Part shown: positions 1 through 8,724 of the stretch, piece after piece
How positions within the stretch are numbered: position 1 is the stretch's first letter
Layout: each line of letters opens with the position of its first letter
Assembly (NCBI GenBank): GCA_964566765.1
Contig: CAZMJI010000001.1
Location: forward strand, 1-47,206
From: Thioglobus_B sp964566765
GTDB taxonomy: Bacteria; Pseudomonadota; Gammaproteobacteria; PS1; Pseudothioglobaceae
Length of the DNA stretch: 47,206 nucleotides
Direction: 5' to 3'
Position numbers and translations under genes: made by a program
Notes under the pieces: generated by a model
What the model saw: only the letters and a program-made list of their open reading frames with translations
Database searches by the model: none
What the model was told of the DNA's origin: nothing

Positions 1-978
1 GCTCGTGGCTTTGCCGCTGAAGCCATCAATGGCGACAGTGCGCAAAATCAACGCGAACGCATTATTAATGGCTTCAAACAAGGTAAGACTGACATTTTAA
101 TCGCCACGGATGTGGCGGCACGTGGCCTCGATGTAGAACGTATCTCGCACGTGGTGAATTACGACATCCCGCAAGATAGTGAGACCTATATCCACCGTAT
201 TGGCAGAACCGGACGTGCGGGCAGAACCGGTGAGGCAATTTTATTTGTCACCCACCGCGAAAAACGCATGCTCAAGATGATTGAGCGCACCACGCGTAAA
301 AACATCGCGCCCATTGAGTTGCCTAGTATTCAAGTGGTCAACCAAAGACGTAGGGAGCTGTTTAAGCAACGAATCACACAAAGCATTAATGCCAAAGACA
401 TCGAGCTATTTGAACAGCTTATCCAAGAGTATCAAAACGACAATCCTGAGGTTGGATTGGAAAAAATTGGCGCGGCTTTGGCATTGATGGCACAAGGCAA
501 TGAGCCCCTACTACTGTCAGAGAGTACGACTAACAAAGAAGGTGGCGCACAGGCCAAATCAATCACCATTGATCTCCAGGCCGAACCACTGAAAAACCAT
601 GCTGATATTCCGATGTGTCGCTATCGACTCGAGGTGGGTAAAAAACTGGGCGTTAAGCCTGGCAATCTACTGGGTGCCATCGCCAATGAAGCCGACATGG
701 AAAGCGAATACATTGGCTCGATCCAATTATTTGATCATTGTTCAACCGTTGATTTGCCAGAAGGCATGCCGGATGACATCTTCGACGTACTAAAAAATGC
801 CGTGGTATTTGGCAGAAAACTGAACATTGCCCTATTGGATGAAAGTAACAACACCGCCACAATCAGCACCGAAGACAAGAGTTTCAAACGTGATCGACCT
901 CAACGCAAACGTGGCAAAAACAAGATGGAATACCAGCGTCGAAAAAAATCTAAAAATTTTAAGCGTAAAAAATCTTAA
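1..978 (+). CDS. deaD: DEAD-box RNA helicase DeaD/CsdA, 3' part
   Basis: The reading frame is open from the first base, so the 5' part lies outside the window; 325 codons plus stop are present. Visible are helicase motif V (ATDVAARGLD), motif VI (HRIGRTGRAGRTG) and, near residues 200-270 of the fragment, a DbpA-type RNA-binding domain (MCRYRLEVGKKLGVKPGNL), followed by a very basic tail rich in Lys and Arg. That order is typical of DeaD/CsdA, which unwinds RNA in ribosome assembly and mRNA turnover, especially in the cold. The basic tail fits an RNA-binding extension. A cold-shock protein gene follows on the same strand, which supports a cold-adaptation role. DbpA proper is encoded separately at 26.1-27.5 kb, so this copy is better called DeaD. 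Confidence 0.9.
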   Translation, partial: ARGFAAEAINGDSAQNQRERIINGFKQGKTDILIATDVAARGLDVERISHVVNYDIPQDSETYIHRIGRTGRAGRTGEAILFVTHREKRMLKMIERTTRKNIAPIELPSIQVVNQRRRELFKQRITQSINAKDIELFEQLIQEYQNDNPEVGLEKIGAALALMAQGNEPLLLSESTTNKEGGAQAKSITIDLQAEPLKNHADIPMCRYRLEVGKKLGVKPGNLLGAIANEADMESEYIGSIQLFDHCSTVDLPEGMPDDIFDVLKNAVVFGRKLNIALLDESNNTATISTEDKSFKRDRPQRKRGKNKMEYQRRKKSKNFKRKKS

Positions 979-1123
979 TTAATCACACTTAGGGGGCTGA
1001 TTAGGTTAAAACAATACTTATCGATCAAGCAACATAATATGACTGTTTGTCTTGGCCAGTTGATAGGCTGCACAGGTTATCAACGGCTTTTTTTCGATAT
1101 TTTTTAATTAATCAAGGGATCGT
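979..1123 (+). promoter_or_regulatory. Leader/promoter region of the cold-shock gene
   Basis: AT-rich 145-nt gap between deaD and the cold-shock gene. A CATAAT hexamer at 1033-1038 is a possible -10, which would give a leader of about 80 nt; no good -35 is seen. An 11-bp direct repeat (TTAATTAATCA) occurs at 975-985, over the deaD stop codon, and at 1104-1114, just before the ribosome-binding site. No clear terminator for deaD is present. Confidence 0.4.
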
Positions 1124-1327
1124 ATGTCTACAACAGGTCGCGTCAAGTGGTTTGATGCAAAAAAAGGGTTTGGCTTTATTGAACAAGACGGAGGCGACGA
1201 TGTGTTTGTTCACTTCCGCGCTATCGCTGGTGATGGCTTTAAAATATTAGAAGAGGGTCAAGTCGTAGAATTTGATGTAGAAGACGGTGCCAAAGGTCTT
1301 CAGGCAGCCAACGTGGTCGCCAAATAA
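1124..1327 (+). CDS. Cold-shock domain protein (CspA family)
   Basis: A 67-residue single cold-shock domain of normal family length. It carries RNP1 (KGFGFI) and RNP2 (VFVHF) and opens with the usual VKWFDAKKG stretch. Such proteins bind single-stranded RNA or DNA and act as RNA chaperones in the cytoplasm. AAGGGA lies a few bases before the ATG as ribosome-binding site. About 146 nt separate it from deaD; long 5' leaders are characteristic of cold-inducible csp mRNAs, but cold regulation here is inferred. A strong intrinsic terminator follows, so it is probably transcribed alone or as the last gene after deaD. Which csp paralogue it is cannot be told from sequence alone. Confidence 0.93.
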   Translation: MSTTGRVKWFDAKKGFGFIEQDGGDDVFVHFRAIAGDGFKILEEGQVVEFDVEDGAKGLQAANVVAK

Positions 1328-1345
1328 TCTCACTAGGATTGCACC

Positions 1346-1375
1346 AAAACCCGGCATTAGCCGGGTTTTTTGTTT
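1346..1375 (+). terminator. Rho-independent terminator after the cold-shock gene
   Basis: Perfect 10-bp stem: AAAACCCGGC at 1346-1355 pairs with GCCGGGTTTT at 1360-1369 around an ATTA loop, followed by a T-rich run. It ends only about 15 bases before the sbcB start codon. Confidence 0.9.
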
Positions 1376-1389
1376 GTTAAAATAGCCAA

Positions 1390-2808
1390 ATGAACACCTT
1401 CTATTGGTACGACTACGAAACTTTTGGCATCAGCCCTAGGGTTGATCGCATTGCACAATTTGCCGGCATTCGCACCGATGAGAATCTGAATATTCTGGAC
1501 GAACATATGTTCTATTGCCAGCCCACACACGACGCGTTGCCAGCGCCTGAGGCTTGTGCGGTTACCGGTATTAGTCCGCAGCTCTGTACGCAAAAAGGTT
1601 TAAATGAGCACGCCTTTATGCGCAAAATCAACACCGAATTCACCCAGCCCAATACCTGTGTGGTGGGTTATAACTCGATTCGTTTTGATGATGAATTCAC
1701 CCGCCATGCCTTATATCGAAACTTTCTCGATCCCTATGCTTGGCATTGGCAAAATGGCAATACCCGTTGGGATATTCTGGACGTGGTGCGCCTGTGTTAC
1801 GCGCTGAAAAAAGACCAAAGCCTCAATTGGGTATATGACGACGAGACTGGCAACCCCGTGTTTAAACTAGACCGCCTAGCGCCGGCTAATGGTATTGAAC
1901 ATACCAATGCACACGACGCCTTGGCTGATGTGCGCGCTACCATTGCCCTGGCCAAACTCATTAAGCAGACGCAACCCAAATTGTTCGACTATGCGTTTGG
2001 TCTGCGCCAGAAGAAAACGGTAGAGAAAAACCTCACCTTGTTCGAACCCATACTGCACACCTCGGGCATGTATGGTGCGCAGAACTCCTGTACACGTCTG
2101 GCAGTGCCTTTGGCTTATCATCCAAACTATGGCGATCGCGCCCTGGTGTTTAATCTAGATCAAGATCCATCTATTCTGTTGGAGCTAGAGACCAAGGAGT
2201 TAAAAACCTTGATGTTCACCAAACAGTCTGAGCTACCCGAGGGGGTTGAGCGCCTACAAATTAAAGAGTTGATTTTTAACAAATCACCGATGTTTGTGCC
2301 CAAGGTTTATAAGTTAGACCCTGCCATTGTTGCGCAATTGGGTCTAGACATGGACCGGTGCCTGCAACATCTGGAGTTTATTAAGGCCAACCAAGCACAA
2401 TTGTCTCAGGTGGTGGCAAGCCTCTACCAAGAAGAAGGCGAGCGCACACCAAGCGCAGATGTCGATCAAAGCTTATACGATGGCTTTATTGAGCCTGCTG
2501 ATCGCGCCATTTGCAACCAACTCCAAACCTTGGACGCCTCAGCACTGGCCGACTTCCACCCTAAATTTAAAGATGGAAAGCTGTCTAAGTTGCTGATGCA
2601 CTTTAAAGCCAGAAACTATCCTGACACACTCACCGACGATGAGGCGGAGGATTGGTTTGAAGTGGTTCAAGGACGCGTGCAAGCTGGTGAGAATGGCTAT
2701 CGATCTCTAGATGAATACGAACAAAGTTTGGCGCAGATGCGCGCACTGCATCCAGACCAAGCACAACTCTGGCAAGACCTGGCCGACTACGGCGAATCCT
2801 TTCTCTAG
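1390..2808 (+). CDS. sbcB: Exodeoxyribonuclease I
   Basis: 472 residues, the usual length of ExoI. The DEDD exonuclease motif 1 is at residues 8-10 (WYDYETFG, D8 and E10), followed by VVGYNSIRFDDEF, and NAHDALADVRATIALAK supplies the third acidic motif; the rest matches the SH3-like and C-terminal domains of the family. It degrades single-stranded DNA 3' to 5' in recombination and mismatch repair. No Shine-Dalgarno sequence precedes the ATG; instead TAAAAT (1378-1383) ends 6 nt before it, so the mRNA may be leaderless. The csp terminator immediately upstream implies its own promoter. Confidence 0.95.
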   Translation: MNTFYWYDYETFGISPRVDRIAQFAGIRTDENLNILDEHMFYCQPTHDALPAPEACAVTGISPQLCTQKGLNEHAFMRKINTEFTQPNTCVVGYNSIRFDDEFTRHALYRNFLDPYAWHWQNGNTRWDILDVVRLCYALKKDQSLNWVYDDETGNPVFKLDRLAPANGIEHTNAHDALADVRATIALAKLIKQTQPKLFDYAFGLRQKKTVEKNLTLFEPILHTSGMYGAQNSCTRLAVPLAYHPNYGDRALVFNLDQDPSILLELETKELKTLMFTKQSELPEGVERLQIKELIFNKSPMFVPKVYKLDPAIVAQLGLDMDRCLQHLEFIKANQAQLSQVVASLYQEEGERTPSADVDQSLYDGFIEPADRAICNQLQTLDASALADFHPKFKDGKLSKLLMHFKARNYPDTLTDDEAEDWFEVVQGRVQAGENGYRSLDEYEQSLAQMRALHPDQAQLWQDLADYGESFL

Positions 2809-2826
2809 CCTGGTCTAACGCACCTT

Positions 2827-2855
2827 TTGAAAAACTCGTTTAAGTCGGGTATAAT
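2827..2855 (+). promoter_or_regulatory. Sigma-70 type promoter of nth
   Basis: TTGAAA at 2827-2832 and TATAAT at 2850-2855 are separated by exactly 17 bp. This is the clearest -35/-10 pair in the window. It would start transcription near 2862 and give a leader of about 28 nt. Confidence 0.75.
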
Positions 2856-2889
2856 ATTTGCCCAGTTAGAGCAATAAAAACCGAGAAGA

Positions 2890-3522
2890 ATGAACGCTGA
2901 GACTCGCCTAGAGATGTTTAGAAGATTGTTGGAGAAGATTCCCAATCCAACTACTGAGTTAAACTACGACACCCCTTTTGAACTATTGGTTGCGGTAACC
3001 CTATCCGCACAAGCCACGGATAAGAGCGTGAACAAGGTAACCGATAAGTTATTCCCGATTGCCAACACACCAGAGGCCATCTATGAGTTGGGTGAAGACA
3101 AACTTAGAGACACAATTAAGACCATCGGTCTGTTCAATTCGAAAGCCAAACACCTGATCCAAACCTGCAAAATTCTGATCGACAAATACAACTCAGAAGT
3201 GCCAGAAACCCGTAAAGAGCTAGAAGCCCTACCAGGTGTGGGTCGTAAAACCGCCAACGTGGTACTGAACACAGCCTTTGGCCAACCGACCATTGCCGTG
3301 GATACGCACATCTATCGCGTGGCTAACCGCACGGCGATTGCCAGCGGCAAGACGGTACTTGAGGTAGAGAAAAAGTTGGTGAAATTCATTCCTGATGAGT
3401 ATCGCATTCCAGCACACCACCTAATGATTCTACACGGTCGCTACACTTGTAAGGCGCGTGCGCCACAGTGTCAAGAATGCGTACTACTGGATCTTTGCGA
3501 ATACGAGGAAAAGAACCTATAA
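2890..3522 (+). CDS. nth: Endonuclease III (DNA glycosylase/AP lyase)
   Basis: 210 residues. The helix-hairpin-helix motif LPGVGRKTANVV carries the catalytic lysine K120, and the catalytic aspartate D138 lies in AVDTHIYRVANR. The C-terminal iron-sulfur ligands C187, C194, C197 and C203 keep the exact C-X6-C-X2-C-X5-C spacing. It removes oxidised pyrimidines from DNA and cleaves the abasic site. GAGAAG precedes the ATG. It has its own promoter; the next gene starts 27 bp downstream with a -10 box of its own, so co-transcription is possible but not required. Confidence 0.97.
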   Translation: MNAETRLEMFRRLLEKIPNPTTELNYDTPFELLVAVTLSAQATDKSVNKVTDKLFPIANTPEAIYELGEDKLRDTIKTIGLFNSKAKHLIQTCKILIDKYNSEVPETRKELEALPGVGRKTANVVLNTAFGQPTIAVDTHIYRVANRTAIASGKTVLEVEKKLVKFIPDEYRIPAHHLMILHGRYTCKARAPQCQECVLLDLCEYEEKNL

Positions 3523-3549
3523 GCCAGTCTCTTTAATATAATAGAGACC

Positions 3550-3939
3550 ATGCTGTATACGCAAGATCGAAGCAAACAACGTCAGTTTTTAGCCAACGCC
3601 TGGCAAAAATTCTTAGACAAACAGGTGCTAGACCCCCTAGAGGATCAACTAACGCAAGTGATTGCGCTACATCCTGAGTACCATGCACTGATTCAAAACA
3701 TCGACGCAGACTACTTCCCAGAGCAAGGCGAGGTTAATCCTTTTTTGCACATCAATCTGCATCTATCACTTAGAGAGCAGCTTTCTATTAATCAACCGCC
3801 AGGCATCCAAGAATACTACCAAACCCTGGTGAATAAACTCGGTGATCCGCACCAGGCTGAACACCAGATGATGGACTGTATTGCGCAAATGATCTTCTCG
3901 GCACAAAAAAACAATCAACCCATGGATCATCAGGCCTAT
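3550..3939 (+). CDS. DUF1841 family protein, cut by assembly gap
   Basis: The first 130 codons resemble DUF1841, a family of roughly 140-150 residues: a start of the type RSKQRQFLANAWQKF, then HPEYHALI, PEQGEVNPFLHINLHLSL and EAEHMMDCIAQ-like helices. Molecular function is unknown to me. The frame runs into 100 Ns and probably ends within or just beyond them. TATAAT (3537-3542) stands 7 nt before the ATG with no Shine-Dalgarno sequence, so a leaderless transcript is plausible. A reading frame can be drawn through the Ns into the next gene, but that join is an artefact: the two parts belong to unrelated families. Confidence 0.8.
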
Positions 3940-4039
3940 NNNNNNNNNNNNNNNNNNNNNNNNNNNNNNNNNNNNNNNNNNNNNNNNNNNNNNNNNNNNN
4001 NNNNNNNNNNNNNNNNNNNNNNNNNNNNNNNNNNNNNNN
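3940..4039. other. Assembly gap (100 N)
   Basis: Exactly 100 undetermined bases, a conventional size for a gap of unknown length. It hides the 3' end of the DUF1841 gene, the intergenic region and the 5' end (roughly 90-100 codons by family length) of the fructosamine kinase gene. Confidence 0.98.
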
Positions 4040-4632
4040 AAACCGCACATAACCCCAATATTCAACAACAACTGGGCCAGCAATTAGCCACCCTACACCA
4101 ACAACACCAGGCTTATTTTGGCTTTGGGTTCGACAATAAAATTGGACAGACGCCACAGTACAATGCACCTGGGCTCAAGATCACCGATTGGGCAGAATTT
4201 TACTGGCAATATCGACTGAAGTTTCAAATAGAATTGGCTGAAAAAAATGGCTATCTTCAGCAAAAAGACATTGATTTATTGCTAAAAGTTGAGAATGAGC
4301 TAGATAGACTGATTACTTTCGAAATCCAACCCTCACTCTTGCATGGCGACCTTTGGTCGGGCAATTTTTTAAGTGGCAAACACCAGCCCTATTTGATTGA
4401 TACCGCTGCTTATTACGGCCATCGAGAGGCAGATTTGGCGCTAACCTTTATCTTTGGTGGTTTTTCTCCTGAGTTCTATCAAAGCTATCAGCAGCACTAT
4501 CCACTAGAGGCAGGATTCGAGGCACGCAAGCCACTGTATATGCTCTATCACTATCTCAATCATCTAAACTTGTTTGGCAGCGGTTATTATCAATCAACAC
4601 TCAATTGTGCGCGCCAATTGATCAGCGCTTAA
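4040..4632 (+). CDS. Fructosamine/ketosamine-3-kinase family protein, 3' part
   Basis: 197 codons including stop remain; family members are about 290 residues, so the N-terminal lobe is lost in the gap. The C-terminal kinase lobe is clear: LLHGDLWSGNF is the catalytic loop, YLIDTAAYYGHREADLA the metal-binding segment with its following motif, and PLYMLYHYLNHLNLFG the typical end. The family (YniA-like) phosphorylates sugars attached to amines, so that glycated proteins can shed the sugar; substrate here is inferred from the family only. Its last 4 bases overlap hisH on the other strand (convergent ends). Confidence 0.88.
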
Positions 4633-5243
4633 GGTTGCCAGGCTACAAAATTCTTCAGCAGCTGCAGACCGTCATGCTGAGATTTTTCTGGGTGGAATTG
4701 CACGGCAAATAGATTGTCTTTGGCAATCGCGCAAGTAAAGTCGATGCCGTAGTTGGTGGTGCCGGCCACCACGGATGGGTCTTGCGCCTGGACATAATAG
4801 CTGTGTACGCTATAAAAACGTGCGCCATCTTTGACCTGGTGCCACATTGGATGTGCTTGCGTTTGCTGCACTGTATTCCAACCCATGTGTGGAATCTTGA
4901 GCTCGCTCTCCGGAAAACGCACCACATTGCCTGAGATCAGTGACAGGCCATCGGTACCGCCATTCTCCTGGGAGTGATCAAATAATAATTGCAGACCTAG
5001 GCAGATACCCAAAAACGGCTTTTCATGCTCGGTGCGCTTGATAATGTCAATGAGATCGTGCTGTTTTAGGGCTTGCATACAAGCACCCATCGCCCCTTGT
5101 CCTGGAAACACAATGCGATCACTATTATCAATAATGCTTTTGTTGTCGGTTAGATAAACGCTGTCGTTAGGCGCAATGTGCTCGATGGCTTTTTGCACCG
5201 AGCGCACATTGCCCATGCCATAATCAACAATGGCAATATCCAT
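4629..5243 (-). CDS. hisH: Imidazole glycerol phosphate synthase, glutaminase subunit
   Basis: 204 residues, class I glutamine amidotransferase. The nucleophile C81 sits in FLGICLGLQLLF and the rest of the triad is H184 and E186 in FHPEKSQ; the oxyanion strand region FPGQGAMG is also present. HisH supplies ammonia to HisF in histidine synthesis. It starts on the base after the hisB stop, so it is the last gene of an asd-hisB-hisH operon. Its partner hisF is not in the window. Confidence 0.96.
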   Translation of the reverse strand: MDIAIVDYGMGNVRSVQKAIEHIAPNDSVYLTDNKSIIDNSDRIVFPGQGAMGACMQALKQHDLIDIIKRTEHEKPFLGICLGLQLLFDHSQENGGTDGLSLISGNVVRFPESELKIPHMGWNTVQQTQAHPMWHQVKDGARFYSVHSYYVQAQDPSVVAGTTNYGIDFTCAIAKDNLFAVQFHPEKSQHDGLQLLKNFVAWQP

Positions 5244-5825
5244 TTATAGAGAACCTTTGGTGGACGGAATCACGCCTGCTTGGCGCTCATCTGGCGTCAC
5301 CGCCATTCTAAGCGCACGGCCAAAGGCCTTAAAAATGGTTTCAGCCTGGTGGTGTGCATTGACCCCACGCAGGTTGTCCACGTGCAAGGTGATTAGCGCG
5401 TGATTGACAAAACCTTGGAAGAACTCGCCCACCAAATCCACATCAAAAGTGCCAATCATGGCACGAGTAAAGGTGGCATTCAGGGTCAGTCCTGGTCTGC
5501 CCGAGAGGTCTAATACCACACGAGACAAGGCCTCGTCCAATGGCACATAAGCATAGCCATAACGCGTCATACCGGCCTTATCACCCACTGCCTGACTAAA
5601 CGCCTGACCTAGGGTGATGCCAATGTCCTCAACACTGTGGTGGTCATCAATATGGGTATCACCATCACATTTAATGCTCAGATCCATTAGGCCGTGACGA
5701 GCGATTTGATCCAACATGTGATCTAAAAATGGCACACCGGTGTCGATATTAGCCTGGCCGCTGCCGTATAGGTTTAGCTCAACACTAATGTCGGTTTCGT
5801 TAGTTTTTCTCTCTACTTTGATCAT
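5244..5825 (-). CDS. hisB: Imidazoleglycerol-phosphate dehydratase (monofunctional)
   Basis: 193 residues, the length of a stand-alone dehydratase; the phosphatase domain of the enterobacterial bifunctional HisB is absent. Two metal-binding motifs are visible: DDHHSVEDIGI and NAHHQAETIFKAFGRALR, the duplicated Mn sites of the family. It converts imidazoleglycerol phosphate to imidazole-acetol phosphate. It follows asd with no spacer and abuts hisH. With no HisB phosphatase domain, histidinol-phosphate phosphatase must be encoded elsewhere. Confidence 0.97.
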   Translation of the reverse strand: MIKVERKTNETDISVELNLYGSGQANIDTGVPFLDHMLDQIARHGLMDLSIKCDGDTHIDDHHSVEDIGITLGQAFSQAVGDKAGMTRYGYAYVPLDEALSRVVLDLSGRPGLTLNATFTRAMIGTFDVDLVGEFFQGFVNHALITLHVDNLRGVNAHHQAETIFKAFGRALRMAVTPDERQAGVIPSTKGSL

Positions 5826-6848
5826 TTATAGGTAATCTTTAATCAAAATCTCGGCAATTTGAATGGTATTCAAAGCCGCGCCTTTACGAATATTATCAGA
5901 AACCACCCATAGGTTCAGCCCTCTTTCGTGAGAAATGTCTTCACGAATACGACTGACAAACGTATCGTCGTTGTTGGTTGCTTCTGCAAATGGTGTGGCA
6001 TAACCTGCGTCTTCACGCTCATCCATCACTCTCACACCCGGTGCGTTTGCCAACAACTCTCTGGCTTGCTCTGCGGTGATCTTATCCTTGGTTTCAATAT
6101 GCAGCGCCTCTGAGTGACCGAATAGCACCGGCACACGAACTGCGGTTGGGTTCACCAAAATTGATTCATCTTCGAAGATTTTCTTGGTCTCCCAAACCAT
6201 CTTCATTTCTTCTTTGGTGTAGCCATTGTCTTGGAACACGTCGATATGCGGAATCACATTAAAGGCAATCTGCTTCGGATACACCTCAATATCCACATCC
6301 TTACCATTGAGTAGCTTGGCTGTTTGATCCGTTAGCTCAGTAATAGCTTCCTTGCCCGAGCCTGAAACAGCTTGGTAAGTTGCCACGTTAATGCGCTCAA
6401 TACCTACCGCATCATAAATCGGCTTTAGGGCCACCAACATTTGGATGGTTGAACAGTTTGGATTGGCGATGATGTTACGCTTGGTGTAACCAGCAATCGC
6501 ATGTGCATTTACCTCTGGCACCACCAGTGGAATGTCCTCATCACGTCTAAAGTGTGCGGTGTTGTCCACCACCACGCAACCTGCTTCTGCGGCAATCGGT
6601 GCGTACTTTTCAGAAATTGAACCACCCGCAGAGAACAGGCCAATCTGTACTTTTGAGAAGTCAAACTTATCTAAATCTTCAACCGTCCAGCTCTTGCCTT
6701 GGCAAAAAACCTTCTTGCCCGCTGAATTGGCACTGGCCAATGGGTATAGCTTGTTAATAGGGAAGTTACGCTGCTCTAGAATTGACAAGATAGTTTCGCC
6801 AACTGCGCCAGTTGCACCGACCACGGCAACATCAAATTTTCTGCTCAT
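5826..6848 (-). CDS. asd: Aspartate-semialdehyde dehydrogenase
   Basis: 340 residues. The N-terminal Rossmann motif VGATGAVGETIL is followed by the catalytic cysteine C132 in ANPNCSTIQ, and VPVLFGHSEALHIE is the conserved substrate-binding stretch. It reduces aspartyl phosphate to the semialdehyde that feeds Lys/diaminopimelate, Thr and Met synthesis. It is the first gene of asd-hisB-hisH; a -10 box lies about 40 nt upstream. Grouping a key aspartate-family gene with histidine genes is a local arrangement rather than a pathway necessity. Confidence 0.97.
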   Translation of the reverse strand: MSRKFDVAVVGATGAVGETILSILEQRNFPINKLYPLASANSAGKKVFCQGKSWTVEDLDKFDFSKVQIGLFSAGGSISEKYAPIAAEAGCVVVDNTAHFRRDEDIPLVVPEVNAHAIAGYTKRNIIANPNCSTIQMLVALKPIYDAVGIERINVATYQAVSGSGKEAITELTDQTAKLLNGKDVDIEVYPKQIAFNVIPHIDVFQDNGYTKEEMKMVWETKKIFEDESILVNPTAVRVPVLFGHSEALHIETKDKITAEQARELLANAPGVRVMDEREDAGYATPFAEATNNDDTFVSRIREDISHERGLNLWVVSDNIRKGAALNTIQIAEILIKDYL

Positions 6849-6884
6849 AGGTGTTAAAAATCAAAAAAGTGGAAAAAACGCCAT

Positions 6885-6890
6885 ATTATA
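6885..6890 (-). promoter_or_regulatory. Probable -10 box for asd-hisB-hisH
   Basis: TATAAT on the minus strand in GCGTATAATATGG, 36 bp before the asd start codon, in the 75-bp gap after the nif3-family gene. The -35 is weak (TTTATT at 17-bp spacing). Confidence 0.5.
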
Positions 6891-6923
6891 CGCGTCTTTA
6901 TGGTGCAAATAAACACTTGAAAT

Positions 6924-7664
6924 TTAAACAATATTGTCGATATCGACAAACTGATGATCAACACCAAAGGTTTGCGCCAAATGCGCTCCCAGGGCTTGCA
7001 CGCCATAACGCTCAGTCGCATGGTGTCCAGCAGCAATAAAGCTGAGGTTATTCTCTAGGGCAATCGCCGGGGTAGACTCTGACACTTCACCGCTGATATA
7101 CACATCCGCACCCAGGGCAATGGCCTCGCCAATCGCACTTTGTGCCGCACCCGTGCACCAGGCAATCTTGTGAATAGGTGTGGGTGCATGACCAAAGACT
7201 TGCGGCTCTCGGTCGCTCAGCTGCCAGATGCTTTGCGTCAGCTCAGTTAGACTCATGGATGTTGATGCCTGCCACAGCAAACTGCCTGCAACCGGTGCAG
7301 CATCTGTCAGGCTCAGGCGCTGGCCCAATTGTGCATTATTGCCCAGCGTCGGGTGTGCATCCAGTGGCAGATGATAGGCCAGCAAATTAATATTGTGGTC
7401 TAGCAAGGCCTTAATGCGATTTTTCTTAATGCCAGTGATGGTGAGTTCTTCGTTTTTCCAGAAAAAACCATGATGAACCAAGATAGCATCTGCACCCAGA
7501 TCGATCGCTTGGTCAATCAAGGCCTGATTGGCGCTGACGCCAGAGACAATCTTAGCAATCTCGTCTTTACCCTGGATTTGCAAACCGTTTGGGCAATAAT
7601 CCTCGAACGAATGAACCTCGAGTAGCTCAGCGCAATGCTCGACCAGGGTTTGCCTATTCACCAT
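6924..7664 (-). CDS. Nif3-like dinuclear metal centre protein (YbgI family)
   Basis: 246 residues from the ATG at 7664. A longer frame opens at a TTG 12 bases upstream, but GAGG lies 6-7 bases before the ATG, which decides the start. Family motifs: PNGLQIQG, ILVHHGFFW with metal-binding histidines, LLAYHLPLDAHPTLGNN, and near the C-terminus GHHATERYGVQALGAHL. YbgI/Nif3 proteins form toroids with a two-metal site; they are reported as GTP cyclohydrolase I type 2-like, but the biochemical role is unsettled. It overlaps the end of hisC by 11 bases and is the last gene of the folB-to-nif3 run. Confidence 0.9.
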   Translation of the reverse strand: MVNRQTLVEHCAELLEVHSFEDYCPNGLQIQGKDEIAKIVSGVSANQALIDQAIDLGADAILVHHGFFWKNEELTITGIKKNRIKALLDHNINLLAYHLPLDAHPTLGNNAQLGQRLSLTDAAPVAGSLLWQASTSMSLTELTQSIWQLSDREPQVFGHAPTPIHKIAWCTGAAQSAIGEAIALGADVYISGEVSESTPAIALENNLSFIAAGHHATERYGVQALGAHLAQTFGVDHQFVDIDNIV

Positions 7665-8724
7665 AATGCGCCTCAAGTACCTTGATAAAAGCCAGATTCT
7701 CCTTCGGTGCGCCCACGGTAACGCGCAAGCAATTGCTCAGTCCTGGTGCTTGAGCCAGATTCTTAATTAAGATGCCGTTTTGTTTTAACGCCTCAAACAA
7801 GGCTTGGGCATCGCTCGCTCTAAATAAAATAAAGTTGGCCTGTGATGGATACACTTGCAAGACTGAGAAGCTTGACAAGGCTTCGAACAGCTGCGCGCGT
7901 TCATCCCTAATCACCTTGGCGTTGCAGGCAATCATCTCACGCTGTTCCAGCAGGAATTCAGCGGCAGCCTGAGTGAGCATATTGATGTTGTATGGCAGGC
8001 GCAACTTGTTTAGCTCGTCAATAGTGGTTTGATTGCCCACCATCAGACCCAGGCGCAGACCGGCAAAACCAATCTTAGAGACGGTTCTTAACACCACCAA
8101 GTTCTGATAACGTGCCACATCCGCCAAAAAGCTGTCATCCGCATAAGCATAATAAGCCTCATCAAGCACCACCAAGGCCTCGCCAGCACTCTCAATAATG
8201 CGCTCGATATCCGCGCGCTTAAAACTATTACCGGTTGGGTTATTGGGGTAGGCGATAAAAATTAGCTTCGGTTGATGCGCCTCAATAGCGGCCAAAAACG
8301 CCTCAATATCCAGCTCAAAATCCTCGTTCAGCGCCACGCCCTGATAGTTCAGATGGGTGAACTTGGCGATCATCTCATACATCACAAACGACGGCTCAAC
8401 ACTTAAGATGGTGTCGCCCGGACTACAGGCCAGCGCCAAGAGTTGAATCAGCTCATCAGAACCATTGCCCAATAGCACGCCAAATTCATCTTCAATGCCC
8501 ATCAGCGTGCGCAGTGGTGCAAGCACCTTATCCGCACTTGGATCCGGATAGCGATTAATCGGCTGCTCGGCCAAATGTTGCAGATAGCGCTGTAGTAGCT
8601 CATCACTCAGGACAAACGGCGATTCCATTGCATCCAGCTTGATCATCTCCTGCGCTTTAGGCACATGATAGGCAGAAATGGCCTGAATGTCTGAGCGTAA
8701 CCAATTGTGAATAAAGCTTGTCAT
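7654..8724 (-). CDS. hisC: Histidinol-phosphate aminotransferase
   Basis: 356 residues, PLP fold type I. The PLP lysine lies in RTVSKIGFAGLRLG, with NPNNPTGN-like (AYPNNPTGN) and VLDEAYYAY upstream of it and a conserved arginine in NCLRVTVG near the C-terminus. It transaminates imidazole-acetol phosphate in histidine synthesis. It overlaps thiD by 4 bases and the Nif3-family gene by 11, so it sits inside a tightly coupled operon of folate, thiamine and disulfide genes rather than with the other his genes. Confidence 0.95.
   Translation of the reverse strand: MTSFIHNWLRSDIQAISAYHVPKAQEMIKLDAMESPFVLSDELLQRYLQHLAEQPINRYPDPSADKVLAPLRTLMGIEDEFGVLLGNGSDELIQLLALACSPGDTILSVEPSFVMYEMIAKFTHLNYQGVALNEDFELDIEAFLAAIEAHQPKLIFIAYPNNPTGNSFKRADIERIIESAGEALVVLDEAYYAYADDSFLADVARYQNLVVLRTVSKIGFAGLRLGLMVGNQTTIDELNKLRLPYNINMLTQAAAEFLLEQREMIACNAKVIRDERAQLFEALSSFSVLQVYPSQANFILFRASDAQALFEALKQNGILIKNLAQAPGLSNCLRVTVGAPKENLAFIKVLEAHYGE

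Noticed and set aside
975..1114. 11-bp direct repeat TTAATTAATCA as target-site duplication of an inserted element
   Set aside because: The segment between the copies holds no element ends, no transposase and is a plausible csp leader; an AT-rich repeat of this size can arise by chance.
3550..4632. Single long protein with a run of unknown residues
   Set aside because: Product of translating through 100 Ns; the two ends belong to different families.
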